From Cupriavidus sp. WGlv3 (GTDB taxonomy: Bacteria > Pseudomonadota > Gammaproteobacteria > Burkholderiales > Burkholderiaceae): DNA of 64,000 nucleotides. The stretch spans positions 1 through 64,000 of the forward strand of contig NZ_JALHRX010000008.1 of the NCBI RefSeq assembly GCF_023952475.1. The letters are read 5' to 3'. Positions 1 to 9,386 of this stretch are shown in pieces. How positions within the stretch are numbered: the stretch's first letter is position 1; every line of letters starts with the position of its first letter. Below the pieces are notes generated by a model. The model saw only the letters and a list, made by a program, of their open reading frames with translations. It was not told the origin of the DNA and searched no databases. Both the position numbers and the translations under genes were made by a program.

Positions 1-173
1 CATCGAAGGCGTTTTCGATTGCCGGCGGCGGCGACACGCTGGCGGCCATCGCCAGGTACGGCATTGCCGACCGCGTGGGCTATATCTCCACCGGCGGCGG
101 CGCGTTCCTGGAATTCCTGGAAGGCAAGACGCTGCCCGCACTGGCCGTGCTGGCGCAACGCGCGGCCGACTGA
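1..173 (+). CDS. pgk: Phosphoglycerate kinase, C-terminal end (partial)
   Basis: The reading frame is open from the window edge and ends in TGA at 171-173. The last residues include the phosphoglycerate kinase signature [13 protein letters not shown] followed by [19 protein letters not shown], which lies in the C-terminal nucleotide-binding domain. The enzyme interconverts 1,3-bisphosphoglycerate and 3-phosphoglycerate in glycolysis, gluconeogenesis and the Calvin cycle. The aldolase gene starts 39 bases downstream on the same strand. The pgk-fba order matches the end of cbb operons in Cupriavidus (cbbK-cbbA), so this is probably the Calvin-cycle copy; that is inference because the upstream cbb genes are outside the window. 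Confidence 0.93.
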   Translation, partial: SKAFSIAGGGDTLAAIARYGIADRVGYISTGGGAFLEFLEGKTLPALAVLAQRAAD

Positions 174-212
174 TCGCTCACCCCAATCCGCATCAAGCTA
201 AGGAGACTCATC

Positions 213-1250
213 ATGGCACTCATATCCCTGCGCCAGCTGCTCGACCACGCGGGAGAGTTCGGCTACGGCGTGCCGGCCTTCAACGTCAACAACCTGGAGC
301 AGATCCACGCGATCATGGAAGCGGCGGAGGAAACCGACAGCCCCGTGATCCTGCAGGCCTCGGCCGGCGCCCGCAAATATGCGGGCGAGGCCTACCTGCG
401 CCATATGGTGCTGGCCGCCGCCGAGACGCATCCGGACATTCCCATCGTGCTGCACCAGGACCACGGCTCCAGCCCGGCGGTGTGCCAGGCGTCGATCCGC
501 TCAGGCTTCACCAGCGTGATGATGGACGGTTCGCTGCGCGAAGACATGAAGACGCCGTCCGACTACGACTACAACGTCGACGTCACGCGGCGCGTGTGCG
601 AGATGGCGCATGCGGTCGGCGTCTCGGTCGAAGGCGAGCTGGGCTGCCTCGGTTCGCTCGAAACCGGCCAGGCGGGCGAGGAAGACGGCGTCGGCGCGGC
701 GGGCACGCTGTCGCACGACATGATGCTGACCGACCCGGCGCAGGCGCGCGACTTCGTCGCCCGCACCGGCGTGGACGCGCTCGCCATCGCCATCGGCACC
801 AGCCACGGCGCCTACAAGTTCTCGCGCCAGCCCACCGGCGACATCCTGGCAATCGACCGCATCCGCGCGATCCACGAGCAGATTCCCGACACCCACCTGG
901 TGATGCACGGCTCCAGCTCGGTGCCGCAGGAATGGCTGGAAATCATCCGCCAGTACGGCGGCGACATCAAGGAGACCTACGGCGTGCCGGTCGACGAGAT
1001 CCTGCGCGGCATCCGGAACGGCGTGCGCAAGGTGAATATCGACACCGACATCCGCCTGGCCATGACCGGCGCCATCCGCAAGTCGCTGGCCGAAGACCGC
1101 AGCGAGTTCGATCCGCGCAAGGCGCTGCTGGCGGCCAAGAAGGGCGCACGGGGCGTGGTCAGGTTGCGCTTCGAGGCCTTCGGCTGCGCCGGACAGGCGG
1201 CGCGGATCAAGCCGGTGGCGATGGAAAAGATGGCGGGGCTCTATCGCTGA
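213..1250 (+). CDS. cbbA: Class II fructose-1,6-bisphosphate aldolase, Calvin-cycle type
   Basis: This 345-residue protein is a zinc-dependent class II aldolase that interconverts fructose-1,6-bisphosphate with dihydroxyacetone phosphate and glyceraldehyde-3-phosphate; the Calvin-cycle form can also make sedoheptulose-1,7-bisphosphate. The HQDHG motif places the catalytic Asp at about residue 83 and a zinc-ligand His at 84. Further likely ligands are Glu142 in VEGELG, His198 in GTSHGAYK and His232 in VMHGSSS. The late KVNIDTDIR stretch is also typical. The ATG at 213 has a good Shine-Dalgarno (AAGGAGA, about 199-207). It follows pgk by 39 bases and is probably cotranscribed with it. The convergent formate dehydrogenase operon lies downstream, with a palindromic repeat between them. 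Confidence 0.93.
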   Translation: MALISLRQLLDHAGEFGYGVPAFNVNNLEQIHAIMEAAEETDSPVILQASAGARKYAGEAYLRHMVLAAAETHPDIPIVLHQDHGSSPAVCQASIRSGFTSVMMDGSLREDMKTPSDYDYNVDVTRRVCEMAHAVGVSVEGELGCLGSLETGQAGEEDGVGAAGTLSHDMMLTDPAQARDFVARTGVDALAIAIGTSHGAYKFSRQPTGDILAIDRIRAIHEQIPDTHLVMHGSSSVPQEWLEIIRQYGGDIKETYGVPVDEILRGIRNGVRKVNIDTDIRLAMTGAIRKSLAEDRSEFDPRKALLAAKKGARGVVRLRFEAFGCAGQAARIKPVAMEKMAGLYR

Positions 1251-1326
1251 ACGGCGCGCGGAAGATGGGAGAAAAACACGCGGTACAGCGAAACGCCACT
1301 GAATTTTCAAATCCCGATTGTGTACT

Positions 1327-1363
1327 CCCTCTCCCGCTTGCGGGAGAGGGTCGGGGAGAGGGC
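1327..1363. repeat. Palindromic intergenic repeat, copy 1
   Basis: A dyad CCCTCTCCCGC-TT-GCGGGAGAGGG is followed by the tail TCGGGGAGAGGGCC. It sits 76 bases after the aldolase stop, between convergent genes. It belongs to a family of eight copies in this window, and could fold into a strong hairpin at the 3' end of either transcript. There is no T-tract. Confidence 0.75.
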
Positions 1364-1505
1364 CAGAGCATCCACGAAGTTCGAACGCCTCCTGCTTGCC
1401 ACACGCCTGCCCTCTCGGAGGAAACACAACGCGACACAGCGAAAACGTCACCGGCTTTCTAGACCCTGATCGCCCACGCGCACCACCGCTGGCATTGCTG
1501 CCTGA

Positions 1506-2372
1506 TCATTCTCCCGGCAAAGCGAACGGATTGAACCCGGTACGTTGAAAGCCTTCCCCCGCCACCGCATCGTCCAGCGCCAGCGTGGCCAGATCATCGG
1601 CCACCGCTTCGGCATGCGGATCCCGCTCCAGCGACACCACCTTCAGATAACCGCGGCACACGCCGCAGCTCTCGGCCCGCACAGTGGCTTCGGCGGTATC
1701 GAAGCTGAGGTAGTCGAGGTCGGCGGCGGAGCCGCAGTTGCTGCATTTGGCCCGCACCATGTGCCACGCGCTCTCGCAGAGCGGGCAATGCAGGTAGCGC
1801 ATGCCGTGGTGCTCGCCGCTCAGGATCAGGCTTGCCACCGGGGCGGTGCCGCACAGCGGGCAGGCCGGCGGCTCGGCGCTGCCGCCGGCGGGCACCGGCG
1901 CCGCGCGCGCGGCGGTGGCCCATTGCAGCGACAGCGCGGCCCAGAGCAACGGCGCGATTGCCGCCGGCGCGGCGTCGAAGCGGCCCTCGGCCAGCGCCTG
2001 TGCGGCCGCCAGGCGTTCTGCCGTGGCCAGGCCGCGCAGTGCCGCGAGATGGGGTGCGACCGGCGCGGGAACGTCGTGTCCAAGGTGCTCGAGCAGACGG
2101 TCGAGCAGGGCAATGCAATGCCCCGCATCCGGCATCGCCCCGGCTGCCACCGGCCCGCATGCGCGGGCCTCAGGCAGCAGTGCTGCCTGCGCCTCGGTCA
2201 CGCGGGCGGCCCAACGCAGGTAAGCGGCATGGTCGTGGCCTTCGGCCAGCGCGCGCAGGCGTGCGGCGCGGCGGCTGTAAAGCTGGGAAAGGTCAGGCTG
2301 GATCAGCGGCGCGAAATGCCGCGAGGCCTGGTCCGGCGGCAGCGCCCCCGGCATTTTAGGATGCTGGTTCAT
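1506..2372 (-). CDS. fdhE: Formate dehydrogenase accessory protein FdhE
   Basis: This 288-residue cytoplasmic protein helps assemble Tat-exported respiratory formate dehydrogenases. The C-terminal half carries the rubredoxin-like metal-binding CxxC pairs of the family: [19 protein letters not shown] and CGVC. The N-terminal half is helical and Ala/Leu-rich. Its ATG overlaps the stop codon of the upstream gamma-subunit gene as ATGA, so it is the last gene of the fdoG-fdoH-fdoI-fdhE operon and probably translationally coupled. The length matches the family (about 300 residues). Confidence 0.9.
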   Translation of the reverse strand: MNQHPKMPGALPPDQASRHFAPLIQPDLSQLYSRRAARLRALAEGHDHAAYLRWAARVTEAQAALLPEARACGPVAAGAMPDAGHCIALLDRLLEHLGHDVPAPVAPHLAALRGLATAERLAAAQALAEGRFDAAPAAIAPLLWAALSLQWATAARAAPVPAGGSAEPPACPLCGTAPVASLILSGEHHGMRYLHCPLCESAWHMVRAKCSNCGSAADLDYLSFDTAEATVRAESCGVCRGYLKVVSLERDPHAEAVADDLATLALDDAVAGEGFQRTGFNPFALPGE

Positions 2373-3034
2373 TGCCCATGCCCCCTTGCGTTCGCCGCCT
2401 GCGCGTCATTCGCTTCCAGTTCGCCATGCCACCGGTCATGGTGCTGCCTGGCCCAGGCGCGCGAGACATACCCGGTCACCATCCCCGTGATCGAGCCGCG
2501 CACCCAGAGCGCCAGATAGATATGCCCGAGGATCAGCAGGATCAGCCCGATCCCGGCCACGGCATGGGCCAGGATCGCCAGGCGCAGCACAACAATCGGG
2601 AAATATTCGGCGAAATACGCGCGCCACATGACCAGCCCGGAGACCAGCAGCACCAGTATCGAAGCCATGATCAGCCAGAACAGCACCTTCTGGCCGGCGT
2701 TGTACTTGCCTATCTGCAGCGGTTCGCCACCATGCCGGTTCATCAGCACGTCACGGATGCGCCGAAACCAGATCGCGTCAGTGCGCGCCGGCAGGTTGTA
2801 GCCCACGAAGCGCGCGAACATGAAGCAAAGCCCGGCGAACACCGCGATGCCGAGGAACGGATGCAGCAGCCGCGCCAGCTGCGGCGTGCCAAGCAGGCCG
2901 CTCATCCAGCTCACCGTCGGGAAGAACCACGAAATTCCCGACACCGCGGCAAGGAAGAAGCACAGCACGACCGCCCAGTGGCACAGCCGCTCGGCGAATT
3001 TCGTGCGCAGGATCCTGTCGTCGTGGCGCATCAT
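2369..3034 (-). CDS. fdoI: Formate dehydrogenase, cytochrome b556 (gamma) subunit
   Basis: This 221-residue membrane protein is the diheme cytochrome b subunit that passes electrons from formate oxidation to the quinone pool. Four hydrophobic segments are visible, near residues 18-38, 52-75, 115-135 and 150-175. Candidate heme-ligating histidines lie in [23 protein letters not shown] and LGHIYLALW. The ATG overlaps the fdoH stop (3031-3034), and its own stop overlaps the fdhE start. The protein ends with a short polar tail. Confidence 0.92.
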   Translation of the reverse strand: MMRHDDRILRTKFAERLCHWAVVLCFFLAAVSGISWFFPTVSWMSGLLGTPQLARLLHPFLGIAVFAGLCFMFARFVGYNLPARTDAIWFRRIRDVLMNRHGGEPLQIGKYNAGQKVLFWLIMASILVLLVSGLVMWRAYFAEYFPIVVLRLAILAHAVAGIGLILLILGHIYLALWVRGSITGMVTGYVSRAWARQHHDRWHGELEANDAQAANARGHGQ

Positions 3035-3945
3035 TTCCCGTCTCCGCTTGCCGTGCCGTCAGTGGCGCGGTCACTGGCGCCGTCGTGGCCCGTGTCGGTG
3101 GTATTCGGGCCGACCGCCATGAAATGCGCGGCCATGCCCACGACCGCGGCTGCGCCGACGACCGCGGCAGCGGGTTTCAGGCCATCTTTCCAGCCGGCGA
3201 CCAGCGCGCTGATCTCAGGATCCTTCGGCAGGCCCGCGTAGCGCTCGGTGTCGTTGGCATGCTGCAGCACGTACATCACGTGGGTGCCGCCGACCCCCGC
3301 GGGGTCATATACGCCGGCCTTGGCATAACCGCGCTCGTTCAGCTCGGCCACGCGCTCGGCGCCAAGCGACTGCATCTCCGCCTTCGAGCCGAAGGCGATG
3401 GCGCCAGTGGGGCAGGTCTTGACGCAGGCCGGCTCCTGGCCGACCGCGACGCGGTCGGAACACAGCGTGCATTTGTAGGCCTTGTTGTCCAGCTGCGAGA
3501 TGCGCGGCACGTCGAAGGGGCAGCCGGCGACGCAATAGCCGCAGCCGATGCACAGGTCGGACTGGAAGTCGACGATGCCGTTCGCATACTGCACGATGGC
3601 ACCGGGCGCGGGGCAGGCTTTCAGGCAGCCGGGATCCTCGCAATGCATGCAGCCGTCCTTGCGGATCAGCCATTCCAGCTTGCCGGCCTGGTCCTCATGC
3701 TCGGTGAAGCGCATCAGGGTCCAGGTGTTGGGCGACAGGTCGCGCGGATTGTCGTAGATGCCAACGTTCTCCTGCACGTCGCCGCGCAGGTCGTTCCATT
3801 CATTGCAGGCGACCTGGCACGCCTTGCAGCCGATGCAGATCGACACGTCGATCAGCTTGGCCACCTCCATCTGGTGGTCGCGGATGCGCGGCGCCGGCGT
3901 CAGGTCGGACGAGGCCGAGCGGCGGATGATGTTCTGTGAGTTCAT
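3031..3945 (-). CDS. fdoH: Formate dehydrogenase, iron-sulfur (beta) subunit
   Basis: This 304-residue protein carries four ferredoxin-type cysteine motifs: [41 protein letters not shown] and CTLC...ACVKTCP. They would bind four [4Fe-4S] clusters that link the catalytic subunit to the cytochrome b subunit. Near the C-terminus, a hydrophobic segment ([20 protein letters not shown]) matches the single membrane anchor expected for this family. A 4-base overlap with fdoG and another with fdoI show tight coupling. Confidence 0.94.
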   Translation of the reverse strand: MNSQNIIRRSASSDLTPAPRIRDHQMEVAKLIDVSICIGCKACQVACNEWNDLRGDVQENVGIYDNPRDLSPNTWTLMRFTEHEDQAGKLEWLIRKDGCMHCEDPGCLKACPAPGAIVQYANGIVDFQSDLCIGCGYCVAGCPFDVPRISQLDNKAYKCTLCSDRVAVGQEPACVKTCPTGAIAFGSKAEMQSLGAERVAELNERGYAKAGVYDPAGVGGTHVMYVLQHANDTERYAGLPKDPEISALVAGWKDGLKPAAAVVGAAAVVGMAAHFMAVGPNTTDTGHDGASDRATDGTASGDGK

Positions 3946-6900
3946 GCCCGGGCTCCGGCGATCTTTTCAATGTTGACGAGGAATGCCTTGAATTCCGGCG
4001 TTTGCGAATTGGCGTCGCCAACGCCCGGCGCCAGCGTGTTGGCGAGATAGCCCTTGCGGGTCGCGCCTTCGAAGCCCCAGTGGCAGGGGATGCCGACCTG
4101 CTCGACCGTTTGCCCCGCCACCTGCAGCGTGCGCATGCGCTTGGTCACTACGGCCTTGGCCGTGATGTAGCCGCGCCGGGTGGTGATCCTGACCGTATCG
4201 CCATGGGCAATGCCCTTGTCCGCGGCCAGCTTTTCGCCGATCTCGACGAACTGCTCGGGCTGCAGCATGGCGTTCAGGTGCGAGTGCTTGGTCCAGTGGC
4301 GGAACAGCTCGGTCACCGAATAGGTCGTGGCGACATAAGGAAAGTCGGTGCGGTTGCCCAGCCGCTGCGCATCGTTCTGGAAAATGCGCGCGGTCGGGTT
4401 GTGGGTGACCCTGGCATGCAGCGGGTTTTTTGCGATCGGGCTTTCGACCGGCTCGTAGTGCTCGGGGAAAGGGCCGTCGATCATGCCGCCGGCGGAGAAC
4501 AGGCGCCCCACGCCTTCGGGCAGCATGATGAAAGGCCCGACGGGTGTGCCTGGCGCCGCCGTCAGCGGAAAATCGGGCACGTCCGCGCCCGTCCATTGCT
4601 GGCCGTTCCAATGCAGGATCTGGCGCCTGGGGTCCCAGGGTCTGCCCATCTCGTCCATCGAAGCGCGGTTGTAGAGGATGCGGCGGTTGGCCGGCCAGGA
4701 CCAGGCCCAGCCCGGCGTATTGCCGAGCCCGGTGTCGGTGTTGTCGCGCCTGGCCATCTGGTTGCCGGCCTCGGTCCAGGAGCCGGTGAAGATCCAGCAG
4801 TAGCTCGAGGTGGTGCCGTCGTCCCGCAGCTGCGCGAACGAATCCAGCAGCTGGCCCTTGCGCAGGATCTTGTTCCCGTTCCCGTCGAAGACATCCGCCA
4901 GCGCATAGCCGTTGGCCTCCTTGGCCATTTCCTCGGGATGCGGGTGGTGGGGATCGTGGTAGGTGTCGGCGTCCCAGGTCATGTGCAGCACCTGTTCGGG
5001 ACATGCGCCGCCTTCGGTCTGGTACAGCCGGCGCAGCTCCATCATGATGCCACCGAGGATGGCCGGGTCATGCCGCGCCTCGCCCGGCGGCTGCTGGCCG
5101 GCGTAGTGCCATTGCAGCCAGCGGCCGGAATTGACCACGGTGCCGTCCTCTTCGGCAAAGCAGCTCGACGGCAGCCGGAACACCTCGGTCATGATCGCTT
5201 CGGTGCTGACGTCGTTGAACTTGCCCTCGTTGCGCCAGAAGTTGGAGGTCTCGGTCACCAGCGGGTCGATCACCACCAGGAACTTCAGTTTCGACAGGGC
5301 GGCGGAGGACTTGTTCTTGTCCGGCATCGCCGCAAGCGGGTTGAAGCCCTGGACGATATAGCCGTTGACCTTGCCTTCGTACATCAGGTCGAAATACGCC
5401 AGCATGTCGTAGCTGCGGTCCCACTTTGGCAGCAGCTCGTAAGCCCAGTCGTTCTGCGCCGTGGCATGCTTGCCGAACAGGTTCTTCTGCAACGAGACGA
5501 AGAACTTCGGCAGGTTCTTCCAGTAGTTGACCTGGTCGGGCAGCAGCGCCTTGGGCGTGGCATCCGCCAGGTATTTCTTCAGCGTCTGCTGGCCGTCGGT
5601 GGGCAGGTCCATGTAGCCGGGCAGCCTTACCGAGAGCAGGCCCAGGTCGGTATAGCCCTGGATGTTGGAGTGGCCGCGCAGCGCGTTCACGCCGCCGCCG
5701 GCCATGCCGACATTGCCCAGCAGCAGCTGGATCATCGCCGCGCCGCGGATGATCTGCGCGCCGCCGGTGTGGTGCGTCCAGCCCAGCGCGTACAGCCACG
5801 TCAGGGTCTTGTCCTTTGCCGCGCACGTGCCCACGATCTCGGCGATCTGCAGGAAGTCGGCCTGCTTCACGCCGGTGATTTCCTCGACCTTCTCCGGCGT
5901 GTAGCGCGATACGTGCTGCCTCAGCAGGCTCAGCACGCAGCGGGGATGGCGCATCGACGGATCGCGCCGGGCGTTTCCGGCGCCGTCGAGTTCATAGGCC
6001 CACGAGGACTTGTCGTAGCGCTTCTTTTCGGCATCGAAGCCCGAGAACAGCCCCTCGTCGAAGCCGAAATCCTCGCGCACGATCAGCGATGCATTGGTGT
6101 ACGCGCGTACGTAATCGCGCTGGATCTTGTCGTGCTGCAGCAGCCAGTTGACCAGGCCCATCAGAAAGGCCGTGTCCGATCCCGCGCGGATCGGCGAGAA
6201 GATGTCGGCCACCGCGGCGGTGCGGTTGAAGCGCGGATCGACGACGATGACCTTGGCCTTGTTTTTAATCTTGGCCTCGATCACCCACTTGAAGCCGACG
6301 GGATGGGCCTCGGCGGGGTTGCCGCCCATGACCATGACGACATTGGCGTTCTTGATGTCGACCCAGTGGTTGGTCATCGCGCCGCGCCCGAACGACGGGC
6401 CCAGTGCGGATACCGTGGGCCCGTGGCACAGCCGCGCCTGGCAGTCCAGCGCCAGCATGCCGAGGGAGCGGGCAAACTTGAAGTCGAGCACGCCGGTTTC
6501 GTTGGAGGCCGCCGACGAGGCGAGCATGCCCGAGGTCAGCCAGCGGTTCACCAACTGGCCCTTCTCGTTGCGCGCGATGAAGTGCCGGTCGCGGTCGTCC
6601 TTGAGCAGGCGCGCGATGCGCCGGGTCGCGTCGTCCCAGCTGATGCGCACCCATTCCTTCGACCCCGGCGCGCGGTATTCCGGGTACAGCAGCCGGTTTT
6701 TCGAATGGACGATGTCGAGCAGCCCCGCGCCCTTGGGACACAGCGAACCGCGGCTGACAGGGTGGTCGGGATCGCCCTCGATGTGGAAGATGCGTGGCTT
6801 TGCGTTCCTGGCGCCATCGCCCAGCGAATACATCAGCAGGCCGCACCCGACCGAGCAATAGGTGCAGTTGTTGCGCGTCTCTTTCGCACGCAGCAGCTTG

Positions 6901-7031
6901 TAGGGCCGCACGCCTGCCGGGGTTTGAGCCCAGGCGGGCGCCATGCCCAGGGCCGCGGCCGAAGCCGCGAACGAACCGGCGCCAAGGATCTTGAGGAACC
7001 GCCGGCGTCCAATGCTGGTGGGTGTAGTCAT
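3942..7031 (-). CDS. fdoG: Formate dehydrogenase-O type, catalytic (alpha) subunit, molybdopterin, Cys form
   Basis: This 1029-residue periplasmic enzyme oxidises formate to CO2 using a bis-MGD cofactor and one [4Fe-4S] cluster. I chose the ATG at 7031 because it puts a twin-arginine signal ([14 protein letters not shown]) at the N-terminus; a TTG 78 bases upstream would bury it. The cluster cysteines are C56, C59, C63 and C98. The active-site residue that is selenocysteine in E. coli FdoG is Cys202 here (ARLCHGPTV), encoded without an in-frame TGA. The [10 protein letters not shown] stretch after it is highly typical. First gene of fdoGHI-fdhE, convergent with cbbA, so formate could supply both reducing power and CO2 to the Calvin cycle. 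Confidence 0.95.
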   Translation of the reverse strand: MTTPTSIGRRRFLKILGAGSFAASAAALGMAPAWAQTPAGVRPYKLLRAKETRNNCTYCSVGCGLLMYSLGDGARNAKPRIFHIEGDPDHPVSRGSLCPKGAGLLDIVHSKNRLLYPEYRAPGSKEWVRISWDDATRRIARLLKDDRDRHFIARNEKGQLVNRWLTSGMLASSAASNETGVLDFKFARSLGMLALDCQARLCHGPTVSALGPSFGRGAMTNHWVDIKNANVVMVMGGNPAEAHPVGFKWVIEAKIKNKAKVIVVDPRFNRTAAVADIFSPIRAGSDTAFLMGLVNWLLQHDKIQRDYVRAYTNASLIVREDFGFDEGLFSGFDAEKKRYDKSSWAYELDGAGNARRDPSMRHPRCVLSLLRQHVSRYTPEKVEEITGVKQADFLQIAEIVGTCAAKDKTLTWLYALGWTHHTGGAQIIRGAAMIQLLLGNVGMAGGGVNALRGHSNIQGYTDLGLLSVRLPGYMDLPTDGQQTLKKYLADATPKALLPDQVNYWKNLPKFFVSLQKNLFGKHATAQNDWAYELLPKWDRSYDMLAYFDLMYEGKVNGYIVQGFNPLAAMPDKNKSSAALSKLKFLVVIDPLVTETSNFWRNEGKFNDVSTEAIMTEVFRLPSSCFAEEDGTVVNSGRWLQWHYAGQQPPGEARHDPAILGGIMMELRRLYQTEGGACPEQVLHMTWDADTYHDPHHPHPEEMAKEANGYALADVFDGNGNKILRKGQLLDSFAQLRDDGTTSSYCWIFTGSWTEAGNQMARRDNTDTGLGNTPGWAWSWPANRRILYNRASMDEMGRPWDPRRQILHWNGQQWTGADVPDFPLTAAPGTPVGPFIMLPEGVGRLFSAGGMIDGPFPEHYEPVESPIAKNPLHARVTHNPTARIFQNDAQRLGNRTDFPYVATTYSVTELFRHWTKHSHLNAMLQPEQFVEIGEKLAADKGIAHGDTVRITTRRGYITAKAVVTKRMRTLQVAGQTVEQVGIPCHWGFEGATRKGYLANTLAPGVGDANSQTPEFKAFLVNIEKIAGARA

Positions 7032-7476
7032 CGTGGTCTCATCGTCATTTTTTCCGCCGGCCCGCGGATGAACGGGGCCGGGGGTCTCCGCCTTTTTTAT
7101 GTCCGACAAGGAATGAGCGCGCGCGCAGCCCCGCTGCGCAGGGTTGCGCAGTGGCAGTGAGAGCCATCCTTGATGGGAATTGCTGCCTTGGGCAGCCTGT
7201 CAGGTCGTCTCCGGGCGCCGGGTCCCAGCGTTGCCGTGACCGCCAGCGTCGCCGGCATGTCCCGTGCCTGTTGCGCAAAGATATCCGCGTGCCAGGCGAA
7301 GGACAATTCAGCGATTCTTTGCCGGGCCATAAGCAATTCGTTAAGTGACGACGCTGGTGCGAGAGATGTGACCGGCGCCCGCACCGGGCGGTCGAAGGAT
7401 GTTCATGAACACCGTTTCTGGGGCACATGCTTTCCCTACATAGCGCCCCTGCGGCAGCCGCCTTTGCTGCAATCTA
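7032..7476. other. Divergent intergenic region fdoG / IclR regulator
   Basis: This 445-bp stretch separates two divergent genes and must hold both promoters. The clearest element is a perfect 12-bp palindrome TGTTCATGAACA at 7400-7411, about 65 bases before the regulator start, a plausible regulator-binding site. A minus-strand open frame at 7097-7384 encodes 95 residues with a GTG start, no ribosome-binding site and unusual codon choice. I do not call it a gene. No convincing -35/-10 pair was found. Confidence 0.4.
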
Positions 7477-8430
7477 ATGGGCCTGCCCCAAGCGCTGCCC
7501 ATGAAACGCACCACCACCATTCCCACGCCGCCGCCCGATGCCGCGCACATCCCGGTGCCGGCCGACGTGCCGGCGGGCAATGGCTGCGCCGATGACCGCA
7601 ATTTCGTCACGGCGCTGGCGCGGGGCATGGAGCTGCTGCGCGCGTTCGGGCCGCAGGACGATTACCTGGGCAATGCCGAGTTGTCGCGGCGCACGGGCAT
7701 TCCGCGGCCGACGGTGTCGCGGCTGACCTATACGCTGGCGACGCTGGGCTACCTGACCTATATCGAGGGGACGGAAAAGTACCGGCTGGGGCAGGGCGCG
7801 ATGGTGCTGGGGCACCGCTATGTCGGGGGCGCCGGCATCCGCGAGATCGCGCAGCCGCTGATGCAGTCGCTGGCGTTTTCGACGGATTGCACGGTGGCGC
7901 TGGCGATGCCGGACCGCCATGCCATGGTCTACCTGGAAAGCTGCCAGCCGCGCGGCGCGCTGGTGATCCGGCTGGCGCCGGGTGCGCGGCTGCCGATGGC
8001 CACCTCGGCGATCGGGCGGGCGTGGCTGGCGGGACTGGATGCCGATCATCGCGAGGCCGCGCTGGCGGAGCTGGCGCGCCACTACGGTGCGCGCTGGCCG
8101 GCGGTGCGCGCGGGCGTGGAGCGTGCGCTGCGTGACCATGCGCGGCGCGGCTTCTGCGTGGCGCACGCGGAATGGGACCGCACCGTCAGCGGCGCCGCCG
8201 CGCCGCTGCGGCTGGCGGGCAGCAGCGAGGTGCTGGCGCTGAATATCGGCGGCGCCGCGGCGCGGCTGTCGCCGGAAATCCTGGAAGCCAACCTGGGCCC
8301 GCGCGTGCGCGAGCTGGCGCAGACCCTGCAGGCGCGGCTGTGGCAGCCTGGCGGCGCGCGCGCGACCGCGCGCTTTGCCTCGGCACAGCCGGAACCCGGG
8401 CCCGAGCCCGGCGCGGCGAAGCGGGCCTGA
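7477..8430 (+). CDS. IclR-family transcriptional regulator
   Basis: This 317-residue protein has an N-terminal winged helix at about residues 45-105 (LARGMELLRAF...LSRRTGIPRPTVSRLTYTL) and an IclR-type ligand-binding domain over about residues 120-290. The ligand domain shows ESCQPRGALVIRLAPG and the ATSAIGRAWLAG motif. A Pro/Gly/Ala-rich tail follows. The start is uncertain: ATG at 7477 or at 7501, neither with a clear Shine-Dalgarno. It probably controls the downstream short-chain dehydrogenase and Bug-type binding protein, and perhaps itself through the palindrome at 7400-7411. The ligand is unknown. Confidence 0.9.
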   Translation: MGLPQALPMKRTTTIPTPPPDAAHIPVPADVPAGNGCADDRNFVTALARGMELLRAFGPQDDYLGNAELSRRTGIPRPTVSRLTYTLATLGYLTYIEGTEKYRLGQGAMVLGHRYVGGAGIREIAQPLMQSLAFSTDCTVALAMPDRHAMVYLESCQPRGALVIRLAPGARLPMATSAIGRAWLAGLDADHREAALAELARHYGARWPAVRAGVERALRDHARRGFCVAHAEWDRTVSGAAAPLRLAGSSEVLALNIGGAAARLSPEILEANLGPRVRELAQTLQARLWQPGGARATARFASAQPEPGPEPGAAKRA

Positions 8431-8479
8431 TGCGTCCGGCCGCAGATGCCGGCATTCGAATTCAACGAGGAGACCACCC

Positions 8480-9292
8480 ATGGAAGTACGCAACAAGACC
8501 GTCGTCGTGACCGGCGCGGCTACCGGCATCGGCCGCGCGCTGGCACTGGCCTTTGCCCAGGCCGGCGCGCGCGGCGTGGCCGTGGCTGACCTGAACGCGG
8601 CCGGCGCCGCCGCGGTGGCGGCCGAGGTCCAGGCGGCCGTGCCCGCTTGCCAGGTGTTCGCCCAGCCGGTCGACGTGGCCGACGCGGCCGCGGTGCAGGG
8701 GCTGGTCGGCCTGGCCACGCAGCGCTTCGGCCAGGTCGATATTTTCTGTTCCAACGCCGGCATCATCCTGCGCAAGGGCCTGGACGCCAGCGCCGGCGAA
8801 TGGCAGCGCATCTGGGACATCAACGTGATGGCGCACATCCATGCGGCAAAGGCGGTGCTGCCGCAGATGCTGGAGCGTGGCGACGGTTACTTCGTCAACA
8901 CGGTGTCGGCGGCGGGCTTGCTGTCGCAGATCGGCTCGGCGCCTTACGCGGTGACCAAGCACGCCGCCATCGGCTTTGCCGAGTGGCTGTCGATCACCTA
9001 CGGCGAGCGCGGCATCAAGGTCAGCTGCATCTGCCCGCAGGGCGTGCAGACCAATATGCTGTTCGGCGAGAACGGCGAGCGCAAGGGCTTCCTGCAGGAA
9101 GGCTCGGTCACCGCCGAGCATGTCGCCGCGGTGACGCTGGAAGGCATGGCCGACGAGCGCTTCCTGATCTTGCCGCACCCCGAAGTGCTTGAGTACTATC
9201 GCCGCAAGGGCCAGGACTACGACCGCTGGCTGCGCGGCATGCGCCGCCTGCATGACAAGGTGATGCAGGAGTTCGGCGGCATCGCGGTCTGA
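8480..9292 (+). CDS. SDR-family (short-chain dehydrogenase/reductase) oxidoreductase
   Basis: This 270-residue protein is a classical SDR: the cofactor motif TGAATGIG is near residue 11, NAG near 90, and the catalytic Ser...Tyr-x3-Lys is visible as NTVSAAG...YAVTKHA. A CPQGVQTNM motif follows. ATG at 8480 is preceded by a Shine-Dalgarno-like AACGAGGAGA. It lies 49 bases after the IclR gene and is followed by a solute-binding protein, which suggests a small catabolic unit. The substrate cannot be deduced. Confidence 0.9.
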   Translation: MEVRNKTVVVTGAATGIGRALALAFAQAGARGVAVADLNAAGAAAVAAEVQAAVPACQVFAQPVDVADAAAVQGLVGLATQRFGQVDIFCSNAGIILRKGLDASAGEWQRIWDINVMAHIHAAKAVLPQMLERGDGYFVNTVSAAGLLSQIGSAPYAVTKHAAIGFAEWLSITYGERGIKVSCICPQGVQTNMLFGENGERKGFLQEGSVTAEHVAAVTLEGMADERFLILPHPEVLEYYRRKGQDYDRWLRGMRRLHDKVMQEFGGIAV

Positions 9293-9316
9293 AGGGCGGG
9301 CAGGCTGGCAGGTTCC

Positions 9317-9337
9317 GGCGGCGGCATTGCCGCCGCC
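9317..9337 (+). other. Hairpin between the SDR gene and the binding-protein gene
   Basis: A perfect 9-bp stem GGCGGCGGC with loop ATT lies 24 bases after the SDR stop. There is no T-tract, so it may be a weak terminator or an mRNA-stability element that separates expression of the two genes. Confidence 0.4.
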
Positions 9338-9386
9338 TTCACTATGCGCGCGGCCACGCAGCCGTGCGCAACCGGAGAAGCATCCC

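Noticed and set aside
7032..7109. TTG at 7109 as start of fdoG
   Set aside because: It would place 26 residues before the twin-arginine signal, which must be near the N-terminus.
3936..7160. A 1074-codon open frame on the plus strand opposite fdoG
   Set aside because: It is the antisense shadow of fdoG in high-GC DNA. It has no ribosome-binding site and no family motif, while the minus strand has a fully recognisable enzyme.
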